Part shown: one piece after another, positions 1 to 7,673 of the stretch | How positions within the stretch are numbered: the first letter of the stretch is position 1 | How the letters are laid out: each line of letters starts with the position of its first letter | Assembly: GCA_963655255.1 (NCBI GenBank) | Contig: CAVKEB010000008.1 | Span: 19,800 to 83,799, forward strand | DNA: 64,000 bases | Reading direction: 5' to 3' | DNA from: CAG-791 sp963655255 | Lineage (GTDB): Bacteria; Bacillota; Clostridia; Lachnospirales; Lachnospiraceae | Notes under the pieces: model-generated | What the model was told of the DNA's origin: nothing | Databases searched by the model: none | What the model saw: only the letters and a program-made list of their open reading frames with translations | Program-made: the position numbers and the translations under genes

Positions 1-512
1 ATCTTCTGATCATCATTCTGCTGTCGGTGGTATTCAAGGAGACGATGGATTTCTCGAAGATTCCGGTCCTCGGGAAGCTGGGAACGAACATGGTGTCCAT
101 GTTCATTGTTTTCGGCCTCCTGTACTGGGTCGGCATGGCGCGCCTCGTCCGCGGACAGATTCTGACGATCAAGCAGAATGAATATGTCCTCGCGGCGAAG
201 TCCATGGGAGCGAGCTCTGGCAGAATCATCCGCCGTCACATTCTCCCGAACTGTCTGTCGGTCATCATCATCATGACCGCGCAGGAGATTCCGACCGCAA
301 TTTTCACGGAGTCGTATCTGTCCTTCCTGGGACTGGGCGTTTCCCTTCCGATGCCGTCCCTCGGCTCTCTTGCCAACGCGGCGCGTTCCGGAATGCAGTC
401 CTATCCGCTTAAGCTTGTGTTCCCGGCGGTTGCGATCATTCTGATCGTTCTGTCTTTCAACCTGCTGGGCGATGCGATGCGCGATGCGTTTGATCCCAAG
501 CTGAAGAACTGA
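1..512 (+). CDS. oppC: Oligopeptide/dipeptide ABC transporter permease, C-terminal part (OppC/DppC type)
   Basis: The gene enters from the left edge: the frame is open from base 3 with hydrophobic residues, so the true start lies outside the window. The visible 170 residues hold the end of a binding-protein-dependent permease. The cytoplasmic EAA loop is clear (EYVLAAKSMGAS followed by RHILPN), the segment that docks on the ATPases. Two or three membrane segments follow, and the protein ends in the DAMRDAFDPKLKN tail typical of OppC/DppC. oppD begins 13 bases after its stop, so it is in one operon with oppD and oppF. OppC rather than OppB is inferred from this tail and the position just before the ATPases. 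Confidence 0.93.
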   Translation, partial: LLIIILLSVVFKETMDFSKIPVLGKLGTNMVSMFIVFGLLYWVGMARLVRGQILTIKQNEYVLAAKSMGASSGRIIRRHILPNCLSVIIIMTAQEIPTAIFTESYLSFLGLGVSLPMPSLGSLANAARSGMQSYPLKLVFPAVAIILIVLSFNLLGDAMRDAFDPKLKN

Positions 513-525
513 GGAGGAACCGGCA

Positions 526-1599
526 ATGTCAGAAGAGAAAGTTATGGAAAATGTAAACAAGACCCCTGACGGGGGGGCGGCCGGACAGGAAGACTATGTT
601 CTTCAGGTCAGAGATCTGCATACCTCGTTCTTTACGGAGTCCGGTGAGGTGCAGGCCGTCAATGGCGTCAGCTTCAATCTCGGCAAGGGGAAGATCCTCG
701 GCGTGGTTGGAGAGTCCGGTTCCGGCAAATCCGTGACGGCGTATTCCATCATGCAGATCCTCGCGGATACCGGAAAGGTGGTAAAGGGGGAGATCCTTTA
801 CAACGGAAAGGACGTTCTGAAATTCAATAAGAAGGAGATGGATGAGTTCCGCGGAGACAAGTGCTCCATTATTTTCCAGGATCCCATGACATCCCTGAAC
901 CCGACGTTCACTGTCGGCTGGCAGCTGCGGGAGGCCCTGCGGCTTCACACGCAGTACAAGTCGAAGTCTGCGGCGAACAAGCGCGCGATCGAGCTCCTGG
1001 AGATGGTTGGCGTCAATGAGCCGGAAAGCCGGATCAAGCAGTATCCGTTCGAGCTCTCCGGCGGTATGCGGCAGCGCGTGATGATCGCCATGGCACTTGC
1101 CTGCGAACCGGACATTCTGATCGCGGATGAGCCGACGACCGCACTGGATGTGACCATTCAGGCCCAGATTCTGGAGCTGATGAAGGATCTGCAGAAGAAA
1201 CTCGGCATGGCGATCATTCTGGTCACGCATGACCTCGGCGTCATTGCCTCCATGTGTGATGAGATCATCGTCATGTACGGCGGAAGAGTCTGCGAGAGAG
1301 GAACGGCGGACGATATCTTCTATCGTTCCGGTCATGAATACACGAAGGGACTTCTCCGCTCCATTCCGGATGTCAGCAACATGAAGGAGAAGCTGGTTCC
1401 CATCGGAGGGACGCCCATCAACATGCTGGCGATGCCCAAGGGCTGCGCGTTCTGTCCCCGCTGTGAGAACGCACTGAAGATCTGCCTGGATCAGGAGCCC
1501 GAAGAGCTGAAGATGCCGGACGGCCATTACGCGGCGTGCTGGCTCAACGTGAAAGAAGCTTATGAGGAAGAAAAGACCGAAGAGGAGGGAAAAGCATAA
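526..1599 (+). CDS. oppD: Oligopeptide ABC transporter ATP-binding protein OppD
   Basis: One of two ATPases that power peptide import at the inner face of the membrane. Of 357 residues, the first 25 are a non-conserved extension. Walker A (GESGSGKS) is at about 62-69, the signature LSGG at 177-180, Walker B (ILIADEP) at 197-203 and the switch histidine near 235. The C-terminal oligopeptide/dipeptide transporter domain carries the usual four cysteines (CAFCPRC, then C and ACW). A GGAGGA ribosome binding site precedes the start. The stop and the oppF start share one base (TAATG), so translation is probably coupled. Confidence 0.96.
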   Translation: MSEEKVMENVNKTPDGGAAGQEDYVLQVRDLHTSFFTESGEVQAVNGVSFNLGKGKILGVVGESGSGKSVTAYSIMQILADTGKVVKGEILYNGKDVLKFNKKEMDEFRGDKCSIIFQDPMTSLNPTFTVGWQLREALRLHTQYKSKSAANKRAIELLEMVGVNEPESRIKQYPFELSGGMRQRVMIAMALACEPDILIADEPTTALDVTIQAQILELMKDLQKKLGMAIILVTHDLGVIASMCDEIIVMYGGRVCERGTADDIFYRSGHEYTKGLLRSIPDVSNMKEKLVPIGGTPINMLAMPKGCAFCPRCENALKICLDQEPEELKMPDGHYAACWLNVKEAYEEEKTEEEGKA

Positions 1600-2573
1600 T
1601 GGAAGAGAAGAAAAAAAGCGAATACCTCGTTGAGGTCAAGGACCTGAAGGAATATTTTCCGGTAAAAACAGGCTTTTTCAAGACGACTCCTCTGAAGGCG
1701 GTTGACGGCGTTTCCTTCAATATCAAACCCGGAGAGACGCTGGGACTCGTCGGAGAATCCGGCTGCGGCAAAACAACGGTCGGCCGGACGCTTCTGCGCC
1801 TCTATAAGCCGACAGGCGGTGAGTTTTACTTTGACGGCGAGCTCGTGACGGACAAGAACATCCACCCTCTGCGCAAGCAGATGCAGATGGTGTTCCAGGA
1901 TCCGTACTCCTCCCTGAATCCCCGCATGACGGTCGAGGACATCATCGGAGAGCCGCTGGACATCCATAAGCTCTATACATCCAAGGGAGAGCGGCACGAC
2001 AAGATCATGCACCTGATGGAGCTGGTCGGACTGAATGCGGAGCACGCGACCCGCTACGCGCATGAGTTCTCCGGCGGACAGCGGCAGCGAATCGGCATCG
2101 CAAGAGCCCTTGCGGTGGATCCGAAGTTCATCGTCTGCGACGAGCCGGTCTCCGCGCTGGACGTTTCGATTCAGGCACAGGTCATCAACATGTTCGAGGA
2201 GCTTCAGGAGAAGCTCGGCGTCGCCTATCTGTTCATCGCGCATGATCTTCTGGTGGTGCATCACATTTCGAAGAGAATTGCGGTCATGTACCTCGGCAGA
2301 ATCGTGGAGATTGCGGATGCCGATGAACTGAATGCACATCCGATTCATCCGTATACGCTCTCGCTCCTGTCCGCAGTTCCGATTCCGGACCCGAAGACGG
2401 CAAGAGAGTCCAAGCGCATCGTTCTGGAGGGCGACATTCCGTCGCCACTTCATATGCCGAGCGGCTGCCCGTTCCGCACGCGCTGCCGCTACGCAACGGA
2501 GCAGTGCGCGAAGGAGTGTCCGGAGCTGACGGACCGCGGCAATGGCCATATGGTAGCCTGCTGGGGCAAGTGA
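1599..2573 (+). CDS. oppF: Oligopeptide ABC transporter ATP-binding protein OppF
   Basis: Second ATPase of the Opp transporter, 324 residues. Walker A (GESGCGKT) is at about 52-59, followed by the Q-loop FQDPYSSLNP, the signature FSGGQRQR, Walker B (FIVCDEP) and HDL. The C-terminal extension has the cysteine set CPFRTRC...C...C seen in OppF/DppF. It overlaps the oppD stop by one base. The operon seems to end here, since a strongly folded spacer and a separate promoter precede oppA. Confidence 0.96.
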   Translation: MEEKKKSEYLVEVKDLKEYFPVKTGFFKTTPLKAVDGVSFNIKPGETLGLVGESGCGKTTVGRTLLRLYKPTGGEFYFDGELVTDKNIHPLRKQMQMVFQDPYSSLNPRMTVEDIIGEPLDIHKLYTSKGERHDKIMHLMELVGLNAEHATRYAHEFSGGQRQRIGIARALAVDPKFIVCDEPVSALDVSIQAQVINMFEELQEKLGVAYLFIAHDLLVVHHISKRIAVMYLGRIVEIADADELNAHPIHPYTLSLLSAVPIPDPKTARESKRIVLEGDIPSPLHMPSGCPFRTRCRYATEQCAKECPELTDRGNGHMVACWGK

Positions 2574-2716
2574 GATTATCCATCCTCTCATCCGGAAGTT
2601 GCAGAGCAAATCCCGGATGAGACGGCCAGGGGCAGGGCCCTGGCCGCATGCAGGATCCGGAAGGAAACCGGTCTGCAGGCAGCCCGTTCCCTTCGGAATC
2701 CTGCATGTGCTGGAAT
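2574..2716 (-). repeat. Family C structured element, copy 1 (three hairpins)
   Basis: The spacer after oppF is folded. It has TCTCATCCGG pairing with CCGGATGAGA (about 2586-2615), GGCCAGGGGC pairing with GCCCTGGCC (2624-2645), and a long arm GCATGCAGGAT pairing with AATCCTGCATGTGC (2646-2710). Read on the minus strand it matches the element at 7489-7632: both contain CAGCACATGCAG and a 19-base identical core beginning CTGCATGCGGCCAGGG, followed by CCCCTGGCCG. It is therefore called as one family in two orientations. It may also serve as the transcription end of oppDF. Function is unknown. Confidence 0.6.
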
Positions 2717-2725
2717 GAATGCATA

Positions 2726-2754
2726 TTGACAATTGCAGGATTGCTCACTATCAT
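2726..2754 (+). promoter_or_regulatory. Promoter of oppA
   Basis: TTGACA at 2726-2731 and TATCAT at 2749-2754 with a 17-base spacer form a near-consensus housekeeping promoter. It predicts a leader of about 125 bases before the oppA start, so the binding protein can be made in excess over the transporter. Confidence 0.7.
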
Positions 2755-2888
2755 TGACGAAAGTTTATTGCTTTACGTTGATTTCAGATCAAACCGATCT
2801 GTTTTCAAACTTCCGGCGTGTGCCGGGAGTCAATAAAATGGATGGAACGGGTGATTTCCGGACCATCTGAGATTCAAGAGGAGGAATT

Positions 2889-4721
2889 ATGAAGAAGAGA
2901 GTTTTAGCCCTCGTACTTGCAGGTGTGACATCTGCAAGCCTGCTCGGCGGCTGCGGCAGTGCAGCTTCTGCTCCGGCTTCCGCCAGCACGGAAGCTGCTG
3001 CTGAGGATACTGCAGCAGACGGCGCTGACACGGATGCCTCTGCGGATGCAGCAGAGACCAGTGATGATCCGGCATTCATGGAGTTTGAAGGCGCGGACAA
3101 TCACGACTACGCACCGAAGTGGGATGAGTTCGACAGCCTGATCGATGAGATCCGTCTGGACACCGATCTGGAAGACCGTGAGGCGAAGCTTCATCAGGCA
3201 GAGGATATGCTGATGGCTACCGGCGCGGTTCTCCCGATCTATTACTACAATGACCTGTTCCTGGAGAACACGGACTGGTCCGGCGATTTCGCAACCGTAT
3301 TCGGAACCAAGTACTTCATGTATGCGAAGAAGAACGGCCAGAACGCTGATGTCATGAAGATCAACCTGGCATCAGAACCGGATCACCTGGATCCCGCTCT
3401 GAACAGCACCGTTGACGGCGCAGCTCTTGCGGCAAACTCCTTCGTAGGCCTTTACACCTATGATCCGAGCGATGCATCCACCATCATTCCGGCTCTTGCA
3501 GACGGCGATCCGGAGATTTCGGATGACGGCCTTACCTACACCGTCCACATGAAGAAGGATCTGAAGTGGTCCGACGGCTCCGAGCTGAACGCAAACGACA
3601 TCGTTTATTCCTGGAACAGAGCCGTAGATCCGAACACGGCTTCTGACTATTCTTATCTGTTCTCCGTCATCGAGGGATACGGCGACGGATCCGATCCGCA
3701 GCTGGAACTCTCTGCTCCGGATGATTACACCGTACAGTTCACTCTGGCTGCTCCCTGCCCGTACATCATGAGCCTTCTGGCCTTCCCGGTATTCATGCCC
3801 GTTCAGCAGGCCTGCGTTGAGAGCGCAGCTGACTGGCAGACCAACCCGGGTGCATGGGCATCTGAGGCCGGCTTTGTTTCCAACGGCGCCTTCGTTCTGA
3901 AGGAGTGGAAGCACAACGAGTCCATGGTCTATGTCAAGAACCCGAACTACTACGATGCGGACAATGTATCGGTAGATGAGCTTGACTTCATGCTCTCCGC
4001 AGATGACACGGCAATCCTCGCTGCTTATCAGGCTGGTGATATCGACTATGCCGATACTGTTCCGAACAACGAAATCCAGAACCTGAAGAATGGCGATGAT
4101 TTCCACGTTATCCCGAACATGGGAACCTACTATGTCGGATTCAACGTAAACTCCTCGATGTTCGATGGCCTGACGGCAACCCAGGCAGCTCTGGAGCGCC
4201 GCGCTCTGGCAATGCTGATTGACCGTCAGTACATCATCGACACCATCGGCCAGTGCGAGCAGGAAGTTGCTACTTCCTTCGTTCCTACCGGCATGAGCGA
4301 CGGCCACGGCGGACTCTTCAAGCAGAACGACGATGCTTATACCTTCCCTTATGCAGACGACCTCGGTTACTACAGCAAGGATGTTGACGTGGACGGTGCA
4401 ATCGCCCTTCTGAAGGAAGCAGGCTTCAAGTTCAACGATGACAACACCCTGTCCGACGAGACTCCGATTCACATCACATACCTGACCAACGAAGGAACCA
4501 GCCATGAAGGCATCGCACAGGCAATCCAGCAGGATCTGTCCGTGATCGGTGTCACCATGGATATCAACGTTGAGGACTGGCAGACCTTCCTGAACGATCG
4601 TAAGCAGGGCAACTTCGACGTAGCTCGTGAGGGATGGCTCGCAGACTATGACGATCCGATCAACATGCTCGAGCTGTTCACTTCCGACTCCGGCAACAAC
4701 GATTGCCAGCTTGGAAAATAA
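2889..4721 (+). CDS. oppA: OppA-like peptide-binding lipoprotein with circularly permuted mature domain
   Basis: Extracytoplasmic substrate-binding protein (SBP family 5), 610 residues. A signal peptide ends in the lipobox LLGGC with lipidated Cys22, followed by an Ala/Asp/Glu-rich linker to about 66. Residues 69-148 then read like the usual C-terminal end of OppA (KWDEFDSLIDEIR, AEDMLM, VLPIYYYNDLFL, KYFMYAKK). The normal N-terminal start of the domain (DVMKINLASEPDHLDP) comes only at about 154. The protein stops after ADYDDPINMLELFTSDSGNN...GK, exactly where the usual tail module would continue. All parts of the family fold seem present but in rotated order. GGAGGA precedes the start. The family call is firm; permutation is inferred from the known domain order and could in principle reflect a misassembly of tandem copies. 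Confidence 0.88.
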   Translation: MKKRVLALVLAGVTSASLLGGCGSAASAPASASTEAAAEDTAADGADTDASADAAETSDDPAFMEFEGADNHDYAPKWDEFDSLIDEIRLDTDLEDREAKLHQAEDMLMATGAVLPIYYYNDLFLENTDWSGDFATVFGTKYFMYAKKNGQNADVMKINLASEPDHLDPALNSTVDGAALAANSFVGLYTYDPSDASTIIPALADGDPEISDDGLTYTVHMKKDLKWSDGSELNANDIVYSWNRAVDPNTASDYSYLFSVIEGYGDGSDPQLELSAPDDYTVQFTLAAPCPYIMSLLAFPVFMPVQQACVESAADWQTNPGAWASEAGFVSNGAFVLKEWKHNESMVYVKNPNYYDADNVSVDELDFMLSADDTAILAAYQAGDIDYADTVPNNEIQNLKNGDDFHVIPNMGTYYVGFNVNSSMFDGLTATQAALERRALAMLIDRQYIIDTIGQCEQEVATSFVPTGMSDGHGGLFKQNDDAYTFPYADDLGYYSKDVDVDGAIALLKEAGFKFNDDNTLSDETPIHITYLTNEGTSHEGIAQAIQQDLSVIGVTMDINVEDWQTFLNDRKQGNFDVAREGWLADYDDPINMLELFTSDSGNNDCQLGK

Positions 4722-4781
4722 ATCAGCACAATTTGATTTCAAGAGAACAATCCCATGCTTGCATGGAATTGCTCGAAGGAA

Positions 4782-4990
4782 AGCAAATTGCGGCCAAGCT
4801 GCGAAGCAGCTCGGACGAACCTCATCGAGGATTCGAAAGAATCCGAGATGGGGGTTGCTGATTTATGAGGCACATGCGAGATGGATGTGCTGATTGATGA
4901 AGAGACAAGCAAATTGCGACCAGGCTGCGAAGCAGCTCGGACGAACCTCATCGAGGATTCGAAGGAATCTGAGATGGGGTTTGCTGATTT
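4782..4990 (+). repeat. Family D: two direct copies of an 83-base three-way-junction unit
   Basis: Copies at 4782-4865 and 4908-4990 are nearly identical. Each begins AGCAAATTGCG, contains CTGC-GAA-GCAG and GGATTC-GAAA-GAATCC (GAAG in copy 2) hairpins with flanking CATC/GATG pairs, and is closed by AGCAAA with TTTGCT in copy 2 (a shorter GCAA/TTGC in copy 1). Small hairpins lie before copy 1 (CCATGC/GCATGG, 4753-4766) and between the copies (GCACAT/ATGTGC). The GNRA-like loops suggest folded RNA. The array lies between the oppA stop and the terminator at 5001, so it is probably the oppA 3' UTR or a small RNA. Confidence 0.7.
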
Positions 4991-5000
4991 ATGAAGAAAC

Positions 5001-5041
5001 AAAAACTCCCACCCGCTTTTGGCAGCGGGCGGGAGTTTTTT
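5001..5041 (+). terminator. Intrinsic terminator after oppA and the family D repeats
   Basis: AAAAACTCCCACCCGC pairs with GCGGGCGGGAGTTTTTT around the loop TTTTGGCA. The stem is strong and GC-rich with a run of T, and the A run on the other side would also let it work in reverse. Confidence 0.9.
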
Positions 5042-5075
5042 GCGTGACAAAACCGCTTTGCCGGAAACATCCGGG

Positions 5076-5084
5076 TGCTATAAT
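5076..5084 (+). promoter_or_regulatory. Extended -10 promoter directly before the MATE start
   Basis: TGCTATAAT is an extended -10 element (TGnTATAAT). The start codon at 5094 is only ten bases past it, so transcription should begin at or within about three bases of the ATG. No Shine-Dalgarno sequence is present between them, which suggests a leaderless mRNA. Confidence 0.6.
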
Positions 5085-5093
5085 AATTGGATT

Positions 5094-6581
5094 ATGAAAA
5101 AGGTTGATTTTGAAAACGGAACGATTACGCATAACATTCTCCAGACGGCTTTCCCGATGCTGACCGCCCAGGTTCTGAACCTGCTGTACAGCATCGTGGA
5201 CCGCGTGTACATCGGCAGGATTCCGGGAGCGGGGACGGAGGCCCTGGGCGCGGTCGGCCTGTGCTTTCCGGTGATTCTTCTGGTGACGGGCTTCACCAAC
5301 ATGTTCGGCATGGGCGGCGCGCCGCTGTTCTCCATGGCGCTGGGAGAGAAGAACCTCGAAAAGGCGCAGCAGATTCAGAACACGGCATTTCGTCTTCTGA
5401 TCCTCTGCGGAACCGCAATTTTTCTGATCGGCGAGATCTGGGGAACTCCGATCCTCCGACTGTTCGGGGCATCCGGGCAGGAGCTGGAGGGAGCGGTTTC
5501 CTATCTGCGGATTTATCTTGTCGGGACACTGTTTATCATGATCGCAACTGGCATGAATTCCTACATCAATGCGCAGGGATTCCCGGTGATCGGGATGCTG
5601 TCGGTGACGATCGGCGCTGCCGCCAACCTGATTCTGGATCCGGTTTTTATTTTCGGGCTGAGCCTTGGCGTGAGAGGAGCCGCGCTGGCAACGGTTCTGG
5701 CACAGTTTCTGTCCTTTTCGTTCGTCCTGCGTTTTCTTTTCGGAAAGAAGTTTGAAAGTGACATCGATATGCCACTTTCAAACAGCAGCATCAGTGCTGA
5801 CGCACCGGCTGCCGCATTCGGCAAAACCGCATTCGCGGATTTTGCCTCAGCGAGGTATAAAAACGAAATTCCGGTCAGTTTTGCCTGGGAATTTCCCTAT
5901 GCCGGGGAGATCATCAGCCTGGGACTTGCGCCCTTTATCATGCAGGTGACCAACTCGCTGGTCCAGATTGTCTGCAACAGCGTATTGATGCAGTATGGCG
6001 GAACGTTCTATGTCTCTGTGATGACCATTGTCTCCTCGGTGCGTTCCATTCTGGATGCGCCGACGATGGCCATTACGGACGGCGCCTCGCCTGTCATCAG
6101 CTACAACTATGGCGCGGGAAGGCCCGGAAATGTCCGGAAGGCCATCCGGGTCATGATGCTGCTGGCTCTTCCCTATACGGCCCTGATCTGGGGGCTGGTG
6201 ATGCTCGTTCCTTCTTTTTTCGTGCGGATATTCAGCGATGCCCCGGAAATCCTGGAGGATGCGTCGCGGGCACTCCATCTGTATTTCTTCGCCTTCGTGT
6301 TCCAGTCCTTTCAGTACAGCGGACAGACGGTCTTCAAGGCGCTGAACAAGAAGGGGAAAGCCATCTTTTTCTCCCTTTTCCGGAAGGTGATTCTGGTGGT
6401 ACCGCTGACGTTCCTCCTTCCCCGTCTGGCGGGACTGGGCACGGACGGCGTGTTCGCGGCGGAGCCGGTTTCCAACGTGGTGGGAGGACTTGCCTGCTTT
6501 GTGACGATGCTGGCGACGGTCCTGCCGGAGCTTACGCGCATGGAGCCGGATTTTCGGAAAAAGACAAACTCTGCAGAGTGA
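5094..6581 (+). CDS. MATE family efflux transporter with an in-frame repeat insertion
   Basis: A multidrug/toxin extrusion-type antiporter of the inner membrane, 495 residues from ATG 5094. About twelve membrane segments are visible, and motifs such as LYSIVDRVYIGRIPG near the N terminus and GASPVISYNYGAGR in the second half fit the family. The protein is some 40 residues longer than usual. The excess lies in the central cytoplasmic loop between the halves (after FLFGKK), where bases 5750-5863 are a copy of dispersed element A and encode a Ser/Ala-rich peptide starting ESDIDMPLSNS and ending ADFASARYK. Exactly 38 codons are added and the frame is kept. The upstream in-frame codons to 5019 cross the terminator and are not used. 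The substrate cannot be inferred. Confidence 0.93.
   Translation: MKKVDFENGTITHNILQTAFPMLTAQVLNLLYSIVDRVYIGRIPGAGTEALGAVGLCFPVILLVTGFTNMFGMGGAPLFSMALGEKNLEKAQQIQNTAFRLLILCGTAIFLIGEIWGTPILRLFGASGQELEGAVSYLRIYLVGTLFIMIATGMNSYINAQGFPVIGMLSVTIGAAANLILDPVFIFGLSLGVRGAALATVLAQFLSFSFVLRFLFGKKFESDIDMPLSNSSISADAPAAAFGKTAFADFASARYKNEIPVSFAWEFPYAGEIISLGLAPFIMQVTNSLVQIVCNSVLMQYGGTFYVSVMTIVSSVRSILDAPTMAITDGASPVISYNYGAGRPGNVRKAIRVMMLLALPYTALIWGLVMLVPSFFVRIFSDAPEILEDASRALHLYFFAFVFQSFQYSGQTVFKALNKKGKAIFFSLFRKVILVVPLTFLLPRLAGLGTDGVFAAEPVSNVVGGLACFVTMLATVLPELTRMEPDFRKKTNSAE
5750..5863 (+). repeat. Family A element, copy A1, inside the MATE gene
   Basis: A 114-base minimal copy. The first hairpin is GTTTGAAAGTG...CACTTTCAAAC (5750-5783). 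The second is GGCAAAACCGC pairing with GCGGATTTTGCC (about 5819-5846), and the end is CTCAGCGAGGTATAAAAA. It matches copy A2 at 50497 except that the internal three hairpins found there are absent. The length is a multiple of three and all codons are open in the MATE frame. Confidence 0.85.
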
Positions 6582-6683
6582 CGAGGCGGGGAAAAGCGAA
6601 AGGGAATTTTGTCTCATGAAGCTGAACCATGAAATCACAGACGGAAGTGGAGCACGGAAGCGAAGCCGCGGCGGAATGAGCGG

Positions 6684-6712
6684 TTGCGGCATAAGTGGCG
6701 GCAGAGTAAAAT
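6684..6712 (+). promoter_or_regulatory. Candidate promoter of the purine gene pair
   Basis: TTGCGG (6684-6689) and TAAAAT (6707-6712) are separated by 17 bases. The start codon is about 55 bases downstream. No purine riboswitch or PurR-like palindrome is recognisable in the 187-base spacer. Confidence 0.4.
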
Positions 6713-6768
6713 AGAATAGTTCGTTTAGCTTTAAGGCAGCAGTGGAATCAAAAGGGAGGACAGACAAA

Positions 6769-7488
6769 GTGGCAGATCTGGAAGCAAGACTCAGAGAGAG
6801 AAGTTATCCCGGGCGCGGCATTCTGGTCGGACGCTCTGCGGATGGCAGCAAGGCCGTCATTGCCTATTTCATTATGGGACGGAGTGAGAACAGCAGAAAC
6901 CGCGTGTTCGTCACCGAGGGCGACGGTATCCGGACGGAGGCTTTCGATCCGGCGAAGATGAAGGATCCGAGCCTGATCATTTATGCGCCGGTGCGCGTTC
7001 TCGGCAACAAGACCATCGTCACCAACGGCGATCAGACCGACACCATCTATGACGGACTGGATCATCAGATGACCTTTGAGCAGTCTTTGAGAAGCCGCGA
7101 GTTCGAGCCGGACGGACCAAACTATACGCCACGGATTTCCGCGGTTCTGCACATTGAGGAGGGATCCTATAATTTTGCCATGTCGATTTTAAAGACCGAT
7201 GAAGGCGATCCTGCCTCCACCCTCCGTTATACCTTCGCGTATGAGAAACCGAAGGCCGGAAGGGGGCGCTTCCTATCCACCTATGAGAATGACGCGGACC
7301 CGCTGCCCTCATTCACCGGAGAGCCGCTTGCCTGCGATTTCGACGCGGACTTCACCTCCGGAATTGACAGCTTCACCAACCGGATCTGGGCTGCGCTGAA
7401 CGCAGACAACAAGGTATCGCTCTTTACCCGCTTCATCGACATCGCAAGCGGCGAAACCGAGACAAGGATTATCAATAAAAACGTGTAA
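6769..7488 (+). CDS. IMP cyclohydrolase, PurO-type family
   Basis: Catalyses ring closure of FAICAR to IMP, the last step of purine synthesis. The 239-residue protein resembles the PurO-like IMP cyclohydrolase family (PF07826), not the N-terminal domain of PurH. Recognisable stretches are RSYPGRGILVGRSADGSKAVIAY at the N terminus, NRVFVTEG, and YTPRISAVL in the middle. GTG 6769 is chosen over ATG 6742 because GGGAGG lies eight bases before it. The stand-alone AICAR transformylase follows, so the two supply both activities of PurH. The family call rests on recalled similarity. Confidence 0.85.
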   Translation: MADLEARLRERSYPGRGILVGRSADGSKAVIAYFIMGRSENSRNRVFVTEGDGIRTEAFDPAKMKDPSLIIYAPVRVLGNKTIVTNGDQTDTIYDGLDHQMTFEQSLRSREFEPDGPNYTPRISAVLHIEEGSYNFAMSILKTDEGDPASTLRYTFAYEKPKAGRGRFLSTYENDADPLPSFTGEPLACDFDADFTSGIDSFTNRIWAALNADNKVSLFTRFIDIASGETETRIINKNV

Positions 7489-7632
7489 ATGTTCAGCACA
7501 TGCAGATGCGAACATGAATTGACCGCTCGCGGTCATATTCATGGTTCGAATCTGCATGCGGCCAGGGCCCGAAGGGCCCCTGGCCGATGATATCGAGGAT
7601 TTCCGCAAGGAAATTCGAGATGTGCTGAACAT
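7489..7632 (+). repeat. Family C structured element, copy 2 (closed multi-hairpin)
   Basis: The spacer between the two purine genes is one large fold. A perfect 13-base inverted repeat, ATGTTCAGCACAT (7489-7501) with ATGTGCTGAACAT (7620-7632), encloses three hairpins: GCAGATGCGAACATGAAT with its partner ending TTCGAATCTGC, GGCCAGGGCCC with GGGCCCCTGGCC, and TCGAGGATTTCC with GGAAATTCGA. The core also occurs on the opposite strand at 2574-2716. It could control the second gene post-transcriptionally or be an inserted repeat. Confidence 0.75.
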
Positions 7633-7673
7633 ACAGAATAATCAAGAACCTGCGACCAAGGAGAGGTGGAACG

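Noticed and set aside
4627..5097. Small protein genes in the family D repeats (QAAKQLGRTSSRIR repeated twice)
   Set aside because: The peptide repeats only because the DNA repeats; there is no start with a ribosome binding site, and the RNA fold explains the conservation better.
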